A stretch of DNA of 64,000 bases, taken from contig NZ_FNGY01000018.1 of the NCBI RefSeq assembly GCF_900103665.1, forward strand, positions 32,171 through 96,170. Reading direction: 5' to 3'. Origin of the DNA: Pedobacter steynii. GTDB lineage: Bacteria; Bacteroidota; Bacteroidia; Sphingobacteriales; Sphingobacteriaceae. Positions within the stretch are counted from its first letter, which is position 1. Every line of letters starts with the position of its first letter. Under the pieces are notes generated by a model that saw only the letters and a list, made by a program, of their open reading frames with translations, was not told the origin of the DNA and made no database searches. Made by a program: the position numbers and the translations under genes. Of the stretch, positions 1-9,388 are shown piece by piece.

Positions 1-1896
1 ACCTATAAAATCATCGCGCAATCCGGCAAGTACAGTGATGGAGAAGAAATGACCATTCCTGTACTTCCAAATGGCATGCTCCTTACAGAGACCATGCCAC
101 TGAACGTCCGTGGAAATACCAGCAAGACTTTTAACATGGAGAAACTGCTGAAATCAGGCTCCTCCAAAACCTTAAAAAATCAAAGCTTAGCGTTGGAATT
201 TACGGCCAATCCGGTGTGGTATGCCGTACAAGCGCTTCCTTATTTAATGGAATATCCTTACGAATGTGCAGAACAAACCTTCAGTCGTTTTTACGCGAAT
301 AGCTTTGCAACAGGAATTATCAACAGCAGTCCCAAAATAAAGCAGGTCTTTACCCGCTGGCAACAGGAAAAAGATGGGTCAGCATTGTTGTCCAATCTGG
401 AGAAAAATCCGGAACTGAAATCTATTCTGCTGGAAGAAACGCCCTGGGTAAAAGATGCAGGTGAAGAAACTGCACGAAAAAAACGACTGGCGTTGTTGTT
501 TGACCTGAACAGGATGACCTATGAATTGAAAGGCAATTTTGAGAAACTGGAAAACATGCAGCATTCCAATGGCGCCTTCGCCTGGTTTAACGGCATGGCC
601 GATGACCGTTACATCACCCAACACATTGTTTTGGGTATGGGACAGCTAAAGCGGTTGAAGATGGTAGACGAGAAAGCCTATCCCGGCTTCCCAAAGATGC
701 TGAATAAAGCCATCATTTACCTGGACGGGAAACTAAAAGATGATTTCCAGAGAGAAGTAGCGGGAAAAGGCACGGCCTACCTCCCATTGCACTACCTGTA
801 CGCAAGGAGTTATACCAATCAAAAGAACAATGATCCGCTCTTTAAAAAGGCAGTAGCCCATTACCTTAACAAGGTAAAAACGGGCTGGAGGAGCATGGAT
901 GCTTATCAACGCGGTCAGGCGGCCCTGGTCTTGGCCAGAAATGGAAATAAACCAGAAGCAATGAACATTGTCCGCTTTTTAAAAGAAAGCGCACGTAAGA
1001 ACGAAGAAATGGGCATGTACTGGGACAACAACCGCAACGGTTGGTGGTGGTATCAAAGCCCGATCGAAACGCAATCATTGCTGATCGAAGTGTTTGATGA
1101 AGTAGCCAATGATGCAGAATCGGTAGAGGAAATGAAAATATGGTTGTTAAAGAACAAGCAGACCAACGACTGGAAAACCACGAAGGCTACTGCTGCTGCC
1201 TGTTATTCCTTACTCCTTCGCGGAACGGGTATGCTGGAAGAATCCGCAACACCTGAAATCTCCATCGGAAATCAAACCCTGGCAGAGTTAGGCCTGGACG
1301 ATACGAAGAAAGAAGCAGGAACCGGTTACCAGAAACTGACCATTGCCGGAGAAAATGTAAAACCAGAGATGGGCAAAATTGAAGTTAAAAACAATAGCAA
1401 AACCATCGCCTGGGGAGGGGTATACTGGCAATATTTTGAACAACTTGATAAAATCACTCCCGCAGAAACCGGCGTTAAAATTAAAAAAGAACTGTTTTTA
1501 CAGAAACAATCAGCCAAAGGCGATGTACTCACCCTATTGAGCCCAACAAACGTATTGACTCCCGGCGACCTGCTCAAGGTCAGAATAGAAATTCGTGCCG
1601 ACAGAGACATGGAATACATCCATTTGAAGGACATGCGCTCTTCCGGGTTTGAACCGGTAAATGTGATTTCCACTTACAAGTATCAGGACGGACTGGGTTA
1701 TTACGAGAGCACTAAAGATGCCTCCACCAATTTCTTTATCAGTTACCTCAGGAAAGGCGTATATGTGTTTGAATATGCATTACGGGTAAGTCATGCGGGG
1801 AATTTCTCCAATGGAATTACGAGCTTACAGTCGATGTATGCACCGGAATTCAGTACCCATTCTGCAGGAATAAGGGTTACAGTGAAGCCTCAGTAA
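1..1896 (+). CDS. Alpha-2-macroglobulin-like protein, C-terminal part (5' truncated by window)
   Basis: The reading frame is open from base 1, so the Met codon at 49 is internal and this is only the C-terminal part of a much longer gene. The motif YPYECAEQTFSR places a Cys-x-Glu-Gln thioester signature at 265-276, the reactive site of alpha-2-macroglobulins. It is followed by a helix-rich thioester domain (residues about 80-400 from the Met at 49) and a beta-rich receptor-binding-like domain (about 480-615). In bacteria these proteins sit in the periplasm or on the envelope, trap attacking proteases, and often accompany PBP1C; no pbpC lies downstream here. The Trp-rich segment NRNGWWWYQSPIETQ is typical of the domain. 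A strong hairpin follows the stop. Family call confident; the N-terminal lipobox and macroglobulin domains lie outside the window. Confidence 0.9.
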   Translation, partial: TYKIIAQSGKYSDGEEMTIPVLPNGMLLTETMPLNVRGNTSKTFNMEKLLKSGSSKTLKNQSLALEFTANPVWYAVQALPYLMEYPYECAEQTFSRFYANSFATGIINSSPKIKQVFTRWQQEKDGSALLSNLEKNPELKSILLEETPWVKDAGEETARKKRLALLFDLNRMTYELKGNFEKLENMQHSNGAFAWFNGMADDRYITQHIVLGMGQLKRLKMVDEKAYPGFPKMLNKAIIYLDGKLKDDFQREVAGKGTAYLPLHYLYARSYTNQKNNDPLFKKAVAHYLNKVKTGWRSMDAYQRGQAALVLARNGNKPEAMNIVRFLKESARKNEEMGMYWDNNRNGWWWYQSPIETQSLLIEVFDEVANDAESVEEMKIWLLKNKQTNDWKTTKATAAACYSLLLRGTGMLEESATPEISIGNQTLAELGLDDTKKEAGTGYQKLTIAGENVKPEMGKIEVKNNSKTIAWGGVYWQYFEQLDKITPAETGVKIKKELFLQKQSAKGDVLTLLSPTNVLTPGDLLKVRIEIRADRDMEYIHLKDMRSSGFEPVNVISTYKYQDGLGYYESTKDASTNFFISYLRKGVYVFEYALRVSHAGNFSNGITSLQSMYAPEFSTHSAGIRVTVKPQ

Positions 1897-1903
1897 ACAA
1901 AGT

Positions 1904-1936
1904 ACCTGCTGTCTGAATTTGTTTCAGACAGCAGGT
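1904..1936. terminator. Hairpin between convergent genes
   Basis: A perfect 13-bp inverted repeat (ACCTGCTGTCTGA / TCAGACAGCAGGT) with a 7-base loop starts 8 bases after the A2M stop codon. There is no strong T-run after it, so it is a stem-loop terminator candidate for the plus gene and possibly for the convergent gene ending at 1999. Confidence 0.6.
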
Positions 1937-1998
1937 CTACTGATCAACGGCGAATACGCCCCTCAACAGCCGATATTTTGTTACCCCTTAAATTCTAA

Positions 1999-3102
1999 TT
2001 ACAGGCTAAGTTCAAAATCCAGCACTTCTTTCTCTTCTCCATTCACGATCACCGACAGTTGTTGCAGGCCCGGATAAAATTTCCTGGTCGTAATCAATTT
2101 AAAACTTTGCTTCCGTGAAACCTTTACTTTTTCACCTGCCTGATAGATTTTCTCACTAATCTTGAACACCTTCTTTGATAAAGTGCCATTTTGTCGCCGG
2201 TAATACAATCCATACTCTAACCGGATGATCTGTTCTTTCTGCTCCTGATTATGGAGGTAGTAAGAGAAATGCAAATCGCCACCAATCAAAGTCACCGGCG
2301 TTGAGATCTCAAATTCAGTGATCTGAATGTCTTTACTTTCCAGGCCGTAATGTTTCAATATTTCCGGATGTCCCTGCTTCAGCAATGTCCTGCAACCATG
2401 TTTGATGATGGCGTCCGTTTCTTTATGCAATCCTTTCCATCGTTTTGCCATCTCAATAACAATATCAGGGTTATCCTTTGCAATGTCATTGATGTGGTTA
2501 GCTACACTCCTCCTCACCCATTCTGAAGGATCGTTTTTCAGATTTTCCAACAGCGGCAAAACCGGGGCAGGATTCTTTTTAAGCTCCGGCAAAGCCATCG
2601 CCCATGGCAGTCTCGGTCTGGTTCCCTCACTGGATAAGCGTCTCACCTTATGGCTTTCATGAAGAGACCATGCCGTCATCTGCGCCAGCATCCGATCTCC
2701 ATATTTCAGGATGAAGGGTCTTACCGAAAATTCGCAGCTCACAAACTGAGTAATGAACTCGATCGCTCTCACCGAGTTTTCATAATCGTTCATTCCATAA
2801 GTTTCTATATAATCCGGCAGAAACATAAACGCCAGTCCGTCTTCTCCGGTTTTATTTTTCCGAAGCCCGGTAATGATTTCAAAAAGCAGGTCTACGGTTT
2901 CCCCATAATCTTCAGGAAGAAAAGGATGTAATATCTGAGCCGTATGCTTCATCCTTGCTTTTAGTTCTTTATGCTCAAAATCTTTATCAAAGATCTGGGT
3001 GACAAACTTCTTTTTATCAAAAGAAGAAACGGTTTCCAGGAGGACATCAGACAACCTGTCGTAAAATGCCGGCGAATATATATCTTTAAGTAAGCTACTC
3101 AT
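1999..3102 (-). CDS. AlkC-type DNA alkylation repair glycosylase
   Basis: 367 aa. The N-terminal two thirds is an alpha-helical HEAT-like repeat array (about residues 1-245) with typical phrases such as DPSEWVRRSVANHINDIAK, as in the AlkC/AlkD superfamily, which excises cationic alkylated bases such as 3-methyladenine without flipping the base. The last ~115 residues (from about 255: TPVTLIGGDLHFSYYLHN) are beta-rich and match the immunoglobulin-like domain carried by some AlkC proteins. The gene lies 18 bp downstream of an AraC-family regulator on the same strand and is probably cotranscribed with it, which may link it to a damage or stress response. No signal peptide, so cytoplasmic. Superfamily assignment is good; the AlkC subfamily rests on the C-terminal domain. 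Confidence 0.78.
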   Translation of the reverse strand: MSSLLKDIYSPAFYDRLSDVLLETVSSFDKKKFVTQIFDKDFEHKELKARMKHTAQILHPFLPEDYGETVDLLFEIITGLRKNKTGEDGLAFMFLPDYIETYGMNDYENSVRAIEFITQFVSCEFSVRPFILKYGDRMLAQMTAWSLHESHKVRRLSSEGTRPRLPWAMALPELKKNPAPVLPLLENLKNDPSEWVRRSVANHINDIAKDNPDIVIEMAKRWKGLHKETDAIIKHGCRTLLKQGHPEILKHYGLESKDIQITEFEISTPVTLIGGDLHFSYYLHNQEQKEQIIRLEYGLYYRRQNGTLSKKVFKISEKIYQAGEKVKVSRKQSFKLITTRKFYPGLQQLSVIVNGEEKEVLDFELSL

Positions 3103-3120
3103 AATTGATTTTTAATAGGA

Positions 3121-4008
3121 TTAAGCTGCAGTTATTTTGTTCCTGATTTCGCGCATTCCGCGGTGGTAATACTTTTTCATCATTTTATTCAAATGACTAC
3201 TGTCCGTAAATCCCAGTTCATTTGCAATTTCTTTAAATGAACTGGAGGTCAGTGCTGCACGGGCTTCTGCAATTTTCAGTTTCGATCTGAGGATATAGTC
3301 GCGAAAGCTCTCATTTGCATTTCTTTTGAAATATTCACTAAAATAAGTTTCAGCAATGTGAAAACGGGAGGAAATTCCTTCTACACTTACCTTTTCCTGA
3401 TCCAGCAGGTTAAAGTGAATGAAATGGAGCATGTTTACAAATCGTTTATCAGAAAAAGACTGGCCATGGAGCAATTGTTTTTCAATATTCCTGGAAATGA
3501 TCACCAATATGGAGACCAATAGATTTTGCACTAAAAACACCGAGCAGTTGTTATCACTATAATGTTCTGAAACAATGAGGTTAAGCAAGGATTTTACATG
3601 TTCTTTATCTGTTGGATTGCCAATCAGTCCGGCCTCTCCCTGGTCATAATTTCCTATAATAAAATTGAGCCGGTTAAACCAGTCGCTATAATTTACGGAG
3701 CTGGACTGGTGATAGGTAGAGAAATAAGTGCTGGTAAAGCGAACAAAAAGAAAACGTGTCTGCTTTTTAATCCGGTAACCATTGCAACTTGCAGATGGCA
3801 ATAGAAAAACCTCCCCTTTCGCATAAGGATGAACGCTCTGATTTACATACTGCTCTCCTTCCCCATCCAATATATACACCAGTTCAAAGAAATTGCTCGC
3901 TCTATCGCGCTTCTCCCAGCTATTATGTGTTTCAATGCTCACAGAGAAATTTTCGTGGTTAATTTCCATGCTGCAAGATAAGACATAACGCGGCTTAAAA
4001 TTAAACAT
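3121..4008 (-). CDS. AraC-family transcriptional regulator
   Basis: 295 aa. The N-terminal ~90 residues look like a cupin sensor (FELVYILDGEGEQYVN, then YAKGEVFLLP). The C-terminal ~100 residues form the double helix-turn-helix of AraC/XylS, with the second helix-turn-helix around FKEIANELGFTDSSHLNKMM (about residues 255-275). Leads a probable two-gene operon with the AlkC-like glycosylase (18-bp gap) and is divergent from the oxidoreductase at 4105 across a 96-bp gap. Either unit is a plausible target. The effector is not deducible. Confidence 0.85.
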   Translation of the reverse strand: MFNFKPRYVLSCSMEINHENFSVSIETHNSWEKRDRASNFFELVYILDGEGEQYVNQSVHPYAKGEVFLLPSASCNGYRIKKQTRFLFVRFTSTYFSTYHQSSSVNYSDWFNRLNFIIGNYDQGEAGLIGNPTDKEHVKSLLNLIVSEHYSDNNCSVFLVQNLLVSILVIISRNIEKQLLHGQSFSDKRFVNMLHFIHFNLLDQEKVSVEGISSRFHIAETYFSEYFKRNANESFRDYILRSKLKIAEARAALTSSSFKEIANELGFTDSSHLNKMMKKYYHRGMREIRNKITAA

Positions 4009-4104
4009 CCAATCAATTTACTGCTTTTTCCTCTTGCCATACCTATCGGCAGAATAGAATATCCGCAATTTTGCAATCCACTATTCAGCAATAACTTATA
4101 CCGC

Positions 4105-5106
4105 ATGAAAGCAGCAGTTTTAGATCAGCATAATTTCACACAACAGGTAGGAGAACTACAAATTCCCGAAATTTTACCATATCATGTTTTAATCAAAATT
4201 AAGGCAGCGAGTATCAATCACCATGAACTCTGGTCCATTAAAGAGCAAAGTAAACAAAGTCCTGTTTCGATCATTATGGGCTCTGATGGCGCAGGAGAAA
4301 TAGTAGCGCTTGGTCTTCATAGTAATCCCGAACTGATGGGGCAGCAGGTAATCATTAACCCATCGATAGACTGGGGTAATGATTACCGGACTTTCAGCAA
4401 AGACTACCATATCCTCGGCTTTCCTCAACAGGGCACTTTTGCAGAATATCTGTCCATCCATGAACGCTATGTAGCTAAAAAACCCGAACACCTCAGCTTT
4501 GAGGAAGCCGCAGGAATTCCCCTTGCCGGTCTGACTGCCTATAGGGCATTATTTACAAAAGGACAGATCAGAAAAGACAACAAGGTGCTCATTACAGGAA
4601 TCGGTGGCGGTGCAGCCCTGCTGGCATTGGCTTTTGCCGTCCATGCCGGAGCAGAAGTATATGTAAGTTCCGGAAATGACGATAAATTAGCTGCCGCCCT
4701 AAGACTGGGGGCAAAAGGAGGCGTAAATTATAAAACCGAGGGCTGGGCCGAAAAGCTACTCAAAGCTTCAGGAGGTTTTGACCTCATCATAGACAGTGCC
4801 TCCGGTCCCGGATTCTCAGATCTGGTTTACCTGGCCAATCCCGGCGCAAGAATCGTCCTCTACGGAAGAACAGCAGGCATGCTTCCTCCTCTCGATCCGC
4901 AGCAAATCTTTCTGAAACAGCTTTCCATTCTGGGAACCAGTATGGGCAATGAAGAAGAGTTTGATGCAATGGTAAAATTTGTCGGCCTCCATCAGATTAA
5001 GCCGGTAATCGATTCTTCTTATCCATTGGCAGAGATCCAGCAGGCGTTTGAAAAGATGAAATCAGGAGATCAGTTCGGAAAGATCATCATCAATATCCCT
5101 TCATAA
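4105..5106 (+). CDS. Zinc-independent MDR-family NAD(P)H oxidoreductase (quinone-reductase type)
   Basis: 333 aa, the usual length for medium-chain dehydrogenase/reductases. A GroES-like N-terminal domain (about 1-130, with MGSDGAGEIVALG) precedes a Rossmann domain whose dinucleotide loop is ITGIGGGAA (about residues 163-171). The catalytic-zinc cysteine of alcohol dehydrogenases is absent (the region reads SINHHELWS), so this belongs with quinone oxidoreductase or enoyl-reductase-like members rather than zinc alcohol dehydrogenases. Cytoplasmic. It is divergent from an AraC regulator and followed 44 bp later by a cupin gene, suggesting a small regulated unit handling a reactive carbonyl or quinone. 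Substrate unknown. Confidence 0.85.
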   Translation: MKAAVLDQHNFTQQVGELQIPEILPYHVLIKIKAASINHHELWSIKEQSKQSPVSIIMGSDGAGEIVALGLHSNPELMGQQVIINPSIDWGNDYRTFSKDYHILGFPQQGTFAEYLSIHERYVAKKPEHLSFEEAAGIPLAGLTAYRALFTKGQIRKDNKVLITGIGGGAALLALAFAVHAGAEVYVSSGNDDKLAAALRLGAKGGVNYKTEGWAEKLLKASGGFDLIIDSASGPGFSDLVYLANPGARIVLYGRTAGMLPPLDPQQIFLKQLSILGTSMGNEEEFDAMVKFVGLHQIKPVIDSSYPLAEIQQAFEKMKSGDQFGKIIINIPS

Positions 5107-5150
5107 ATCAACTCAATTGAAATCATTCAAGATAAGCACCCTATATAAAT

Positions 5151-5639
5151 ATGACCAAGATGGCCGCCATTCCAAGAAGGATAGTAACGGGGCATAAAGA
5201 TGGCCTTTCTGTAATTGTCGAAGATAAAAAAGTGACCAATGTTTCTGAACACATCCCCGGATTGATCATTTCAGACATCTGGGCAACGAATACCATGCCT
5301 GTACACCTGAATCAGGACATCAGTGTAGAAAACACGCTTGTTCCCAATCCACCTGCAAACGGCACCTATTTCAGATACGTAAGCATTCCTCCGGATAAAG
5401 ATCTGGGCATTCCGGAGATGACTAAAGAAAATGGTCCGCATCCTTTAATGCATCAAACAGAAACATTAGACTATATCATCATCCTGTCCGGGGAGATCTA
5501 TTTAATTCTCGATGAGGAAGAAACCCTGTTGAAAACCGGGGATATCGTCATTCAAAAGGCAACAAATCATGCCTGGAGCAACCGGTCGGAACACCCCTGC
5601 ATCCAGCTGGCCATTTTAATCGATGCCGATCAAGGTTAA
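5151..5639 (+). CDS. Cupin-domain protein
   Basis: 162 aa with one conserved cupin barrel in the C-terminal half: MHQTETLDYIIILSGEIYL (from about residue 100) followed by LKTGDIVIQKATNHAWSNRS. Possible metal ligands are H101, E104 and the late His of NHAWSNR. No signal peptide. Probably in one transcript with the oxidoreductase 44 bp upstream, ending at a strong hairpin. Cupins of this form occur in small enzymes or as sensor proteins; the function here is not deducible. Confidence 0.8.
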   Translation: MTKMAAIPRRIVTGHKDGLSVIVEDKKVTNVSEHIPGLIISDIWATNTMPVHLNQDISVENTLVPNPPANGTYFRYVSIPPDKDLGIPEMTKENGPHPLMHQTETLDYIIILSGEIYLILDEEETLLKTGDIVIQKATNHAWSNRSEHPCIQLAILIDADQG

Positions 5640-5661
5640 AATTTAGCCCATAACACCGCTG

Positions 5662-5696
5662 AAATAAGCCTTTAGCACACGCTAAAGGTTTATTTT
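5662..5696. terminator. Bidirectional rho-independent terminator
   Basis: A 15-bp stem with one G-T wobble (AAATAAGCCTTTAGC / GCTAAAGGTTTATTT) closes on an ACAC loop, with A-rich and T-rich flanks. It can serve the cupin gene and the convergent gene, whose stop codon (5690-5692) lies inside the descending arm. Confidence 0.8.
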
Positions 5697-6511
5697 AACT
5701 GGTAGGCCATTACCGTCTTTTTAAAAAAAGTAGGGATGTAAACGATCTTTTTCACCGGATCATATCCGATATCTGCAGTATTCTTCTTTTCCAGATGGGT
5801 ATCGAGCAAAAGTTCGCATCTTCCATCGGCATAAACATAATACACATATCCCGCCCAGCTGGAACAGATAAAATCGCCATTTCCGATCGGCTCCAACCCA
5901 TCTCCCCAATCCGGCAATTCTGCAATCTTGCTGATCTTCTTCCCGGCATCGGCTTTCAAAAAGCTTTTTCCACCAAGGATGTACAGGTCTTCGCCAATTG
6001 CCTTTAAGCCATTTACTCCATTGATGCTATCCAGGTATATCGAGGGAACATCATTCTCAATCTTATAAATTCTTTTGGTTCTGGAATCTGAGACATAAAC
6101 AATTCCCTCCCCGTTCACGGTGATGTCGTTCAGGAATTTGGTGTTTTCTATCGGAATCTTACGAAGCACTTTTGCTTTGGCAATGTCGATCACGACCACA
6201 TCGGTCAGGTCTGCGGCATACATCAGGTTTCCAAATATGGCCAGCCCTTTCGGAGAATTTAGTCCTGAAATCCAGTTAAGGTCGATTACTTTTCCGTCCG
6301 GTTTGATTTTTCCAATACCTCCAATTCCATCCTTATCATTCGCATTATTTCCCATAATGGATACATACAAGACTTTTGCTTTTAAATCAGGCAAAACCGA
6401 TTCAGGCAGGTTTACAACACTGTCGGTTTCCCAGAGTTTTGATAGGCTATGCTGTGCTTTCAATTGTAAAGACAGGGTAATGATTAAAATCAGAGAGAAA
6501 TACTTTTTCAT
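5690..6511 (-). CDS. Secreted SMP-30/NHL-like beta-propeller protein
   Basis: 273 aa with a clear signal peptide (MKKYFSLILIITLSLQLKAQ). The remainder shows repeated blade-like segments: SPKGLAIFGNLMYAADLTDV, LNDITVNGEGIVYVSDS, IYKIENDVPSIYLD and NGDFICSSWAGYVYYV, as in SMP-30/gluconolactonase and NHL proteins. Exported to the periplasm or surface. Binding or lactonase activity cannot be told from sequence alone, because the metal-site residues are not clear. Convergent with the cupin gene; stands alone on its strand. Confidence 0.75.
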   Translation of the reverse strand: MKKYFSLILIITLSLQLKAQHSLSKLWETDSVVNLPESVLPDLKAKVLYVSIMGNNANDKDGIGGIGKIKPDGKVIDLNWISGLNSPKGLAIFGNLMYAADLTDVVVIDIAKAKVLRKIPIENTKFLNDITVNGEGIVYVSDSRTKRIYKIENDVPSIYLDSINGVNGLKAIGEDLYILGGKSFLKADAGKKISKIAELPDWGDGLEPIGNGDFICSSWAGYVYYVYADGRCELLLDTHLEKKNTADIGYDPVKKIVYIPTFFKKTVMAYQLK

Positions 6512-6903
6512 TGGAATATATTTGGTTGTTATTGGTTTTCAAAGGTTATCAAAAGTGCACAAGCCCGGTTTAAAACTTACGAAGCGATCATGATCTCAAT
6601 CCTTCATCTTATTCTCTAATCTGTAAGGTCATAAAAGTTTCAGCAGTGTAAAATTGTTATTCACAAGTTAGGAAAATCTTTCATCACTTATTATTTTATC
6701 ACCGGTAATACTGCAATTGAATAATTATTGAATTAAAATTACTGTTCCAATTTAGCTAATTAGTAAACCATATTAACAAGAATTGTCGATAATTCCACTA
6801 AATGAGCAAAACAGATGCGCTCCTACCTTTTCTTCGTTTTCCAAAAATCAAATAAAAGCTAACTTTAAATACCTAAACAGGTAAACATCACAGCCAAATC
6901 CCC
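6512..6903. other. AT-rich intergenic region between divergent genes
   Basis: 392 bases without a gene. It separates the divergent exported proteins at 6511 and 6904 and should hold both promoters. The nearest match to the Bacteroidota -7 box for the plus gene is TAACTTTA at 6860-6867 (one mismatch). I see no repeat, RNA gene or strong hairpin in it. Confidence 0.5.
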
Positions 6904-8049
6904 ATGAATAAAAATACTTTCTTAGGTATAACCGGTCTTATATCTTGCTTTTTCTTTTCGGGAATAGCTCTGCTGCAGGCCCAGTCAAAATCTGCAGATT
7001 TAAAAAACTGGCCAAAGGGTAGTTCTCCCAAAGAAATCGGCACCAGGGTAGCTGACCATTTTGTTGTTACCCCACATACCAATTTTGGCAAACCCACTCC
7101 ACCAAAGGTGATCACTTATCCCGAATCCTGTACCTGGTATGGTGCATTGACTTTTGCCAAAGCCAGCGGAAATAAAAAACTAACCAGGGATCTTGCGGAA
7201 CGCTTTGAACCCTTATTTGGAGTAGAGTCAAAGATGATCCCCGTACCCGACCATGTGGATTACTGTGTTTTTGGTGCCGTCCCTCTCGAGTTGTATCTCC
7301 AGACAAACGATAAAAAATACCTTGATCTTGGAATCTCTATTGCAGAGAAGCAATGGGGGCCGCCGGAAGGGCCACGTGTGAAGGAGGAATCCCACGAGTT
7401 TTACAAACAAGGTTATACCTGGCAAACGAGGTTATGGATCGACGACATGTATATGATCACCGCATTGCAGGCCCAGGCATTCCGTGCGACAGGAAATCAA
7501 AAATATATTGATCGGGCAGCAAAAGAAATGGTATTCTATCTGGATCAGCTCCAGAAGCCCAATGGCTTATTTTACCATGCTCCGGATGTTCCTTTTTATT
7601 GGGGCAGAGGAGATGGATGGATGGCCGCCGGGATGACAGAGCTTTTGAGCTCCATGCCGAAAAATAATCCAAACAGGGAACGGATCATGAAGGGCTATAC
7701 CGATATGATGGCCTCTTTACTAAAATACCAGGGAAAGAACGGCATGTGGAACCAGCTGATTGACGATCCTGAAGCATGGGCAGAAACCTCGGCAACCGGA
7801 ATGTTTACTTTCGCCATGATTACCGGTGTTAAAAAAGGATGGCTGGATAAAGAGATTTATGGAAAAGCCGCCAGGAATGGCTGGTTGGGGCTCGTTTCAT
7901 ATATCAACGAAAATTCGGAAGTTACTGAGGTTTGCGAAGGGACAAATAAAAAGAACGACCGTCAGTATTACCTGGACCGGAAGCGCAATACCGGCGACCT
8001 GCATGGACAAGCACCAATCCTATGGTGTGCAACGGCATTATTGCGTTAA
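6904..8049 (+). CDS. Glycoside hydrolase family 88/105 (unsaturated uronyl hydrolase), secreted
   Basis: 381 aa with an N-terminal signal peptide ending near LLQAQS. The (alpha/alpha)6 barrel shows the family hallmarks: RLWIDDMYMITALQAQ with the Asp pair, FYWGRGDGWMAAGM, and WAETSATGMFTFAM. These enzymes hydrate the double bond of unsaturated uronic acid sugars left by polysaccharide lyases, releasing a keto-uronate; relatives act on rhamnogalacturonan (YteR/YesR-like) or related glycans. No lyase or SusC/SusD pair lies nearby, so this is an isolated carbohydrate gene. An 18-bp gap to the next gene suggests cotranscription with the sugar dehydrogenase. Confidence 0.85.
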   Translation: MNKNTFLGITGLISCFFFSGIALLQAQSKSADLKNWPKGSSPKEIGTRVADHFVVTPHTNFGKPTPPKVITYPESCTWYGALTFAKASGNKKLTRDLAERFEPLFGVESKMIPVPDHVDYCVFGAVPLELYLQTNDKKYLDLGISIAEKQWGPPEGPRVKEESHEFYKQGYTWQTRLWIDDMYMITALQAQAFRATGNQKYIDRAAKEMVFYLDQLQKPNGLFYHAPDVPFYWGRGDGWMAAGMTELLSSMPKNNPNRERIMKGYTDMMASLLKYQGKNGMWNQLIDDPEAWAETSATGMFTFAMITGVKKGWLDKEIYGKAARNGWLGLVSYINENSEVTEVCEGTNKKNDRQYYLDRKRNTGDLHGQAPILWCATALLR

Positions 8050-8067
8050 ACCAGCCACAAGAAACTG

Positions 8068-9387
8068 ATGAAATTGATAAGGAATATGATGATAAAGAAA
8101 CTAATGATCATTCCGCTGCTTACTGCCGGAATTTTCTGCTCCCTATATGCTTTTAAAAACAACCCTTCCGCAGGCAGACAGATTCATCCACCAACAACTG
8201 ACCCAGATAACGCAGGCTTAAAACTTCCTTCCGGATTTGGGGCTTTAGTGGTGGCCGACAGTATTGGCAAAGCAAGACATCTGGTCGTAACCAAAGAAGG
8301 GAACCTGTATGTAAAGCTGGCAAAACCAGTTAAAGAGAAAGGAATCATTTACCTCAAAGATAAAAACGGCGATGGCCGGATGGACGAGCAAAGCGGTTTT
8401 GGAAATTATGGCGGAACCGGCCTTTACCTAAAAGATGGGGTATTGTATGCTTCTTCAAACGACGAGGTTTTCAGTTACCAACTTGACGAAAAAAATGAGG
8501 TGTCCAATCAGAATAACCCATCAAAGCTGATCACTAAATTAAAAAAAGGAAGGCAGCATGATACCAAATCTATTGTCTTAGACAATTCCGGGAATATCTA
8601 TGTCAACATTGGTGCATATTCCAATTCCTGTCAGGAGAAAGACCGTACCCCCGGATCTCCAGGAATGAAAGGTTGTCCGATATTAGATTCTGCCGGGGGG
8701 ATATGGCAGTTTAAAGCCAATAAGCTGAATCAAAGCTATGGTGATGGCATTCGTTACGCCACAGGAATAAGAAATGTGGTGGGCTTAGACTGGAATCAGC
8801 AAAACAATACCTTATTTGTGATGCAGCATGGCCGTGATCAGCTCAATGGTCTTTGGCCGGATCTATATGATGAAAAAAAATCGGCCTTGCTTCCTGCAGA
8901 ATGCCTGTATATGCTCAAAAAAGGAGACAATGCCGGCTGGCCTTATATATATTACGACCAGTATCAAAAGAAAAACATACAGGCACCTGAATATGGAGGG
9001 GATGGCAAAAAGGAAGGCAGTAAGGAATATATTAATCCTGCATTGGCATTTCCCGGTCACCTTGCTCCCAACGGATTGTTGTTTTATACCGGAAATCAGT
9101 TTCCGGAGAAATATAGAAATGGTGCTTTTATCGCCTTTCATGGCTCCTGGAACCGGACTCCGGAAAAACAGGAAGGCTTTTATGTCGTGTTTGCCCCATT
9201 TAAAGATGGACAACCGACCGGAGAATGGGAAATATTTGCAGATGGCTTTGCCGGAACAGACAATGTGATGTCGCCCAGAGATGCCAAACATCGCCCTTGC
9301 GGACTTGCACAGGGACCGGATGGCTCTCTTTACGTAACTGATGATGTTAAAGGCACCGTATACCGGATTTTATACAACGGAAAATAA
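8068..9387 (+). CDS. PQQ-type sugar/sorbosone dehydrogenase
   Basis: 439 aa with an N-terminal signal or anchor helix (about residues 8-30). The body is a six-bladed propeller of the soluble glucose/sorbosone dehydrogenase family: LPSGFGALVVADSIGKARHL near the start, GIRNVVGLDWNQQ in the middle, KKGDNAGWPYIYY, and AFHGSWNRTP near the end. Such enzymes oxidise aldoses in the periplasm with pyrroloquinoline quinone. No pqq synthesis genes are in the window, so the cofactor, if used, must be scavenged or made elsewhere. The cytochrome c gene starts 2 bases after its stop, a likely electron acceptor; the GH88/105 gene precedes it by 18 bp. In-frame ATGs at 8086 and 8089 are alternative starts. 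Confidence 0.82.
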   Translation: MKLIRNMMIKKLMIIPLLTAGIFCSLYAFKNNPSAGRQIHPPTTDPDNAGLKLPSGFGALVVADSIGKARHLVVTKEGNLYVKLAKPVKEKGIIYLKDKNGDGRMDEQSGFGNYGGTGLYLKDGVLYASSNDEVFSYQLDEKNEVSNQNNPSKLITKLKKGRQHDTKSIVLDNSGNIYVNIGAYSNSCQEKDRTPGSPGMKGCPILDSAGGIWQFKANKLNQSYGDGIRYATGIRNVVGLDWNQQNNTLFVMQHGRDQLNGLWPDLYDEKKSALLPAECLYMLKKGDNAGWPYIYYDQYQKKNIQAPEYGGDGKKEGSKEYINPALAFPGHLAPNGLLFYTGNQFPEKYRNGAFIAFHGSWNRTPEKQEGFYVVFAPFKDGQPTGEWEIFADGFAGTDNVMSPRDAKHRPCGLAQGPDGSLYVTDDVKGTVYRILYNGK

Positions 9388-9388
9388 A

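Noticed and set aside
49..1896. ATG at 49 as the start of the first gene
   Set aside because: The frame is open to base 1 and the codons before 49 (TYKIIAQSGKYSDGEE) read as normal A2M sequence.
8863..9291. 142-aa antisense frame in the sugar dehydrogenase gene
   Set aside because: Shadow frame, no recognisable domain or promoter.
9341..9388. Longer N-terminus for the cytochrome c gene
   Set aside because: Lies inside the preceding gene and would hide the signal peptide that starts at 9389.
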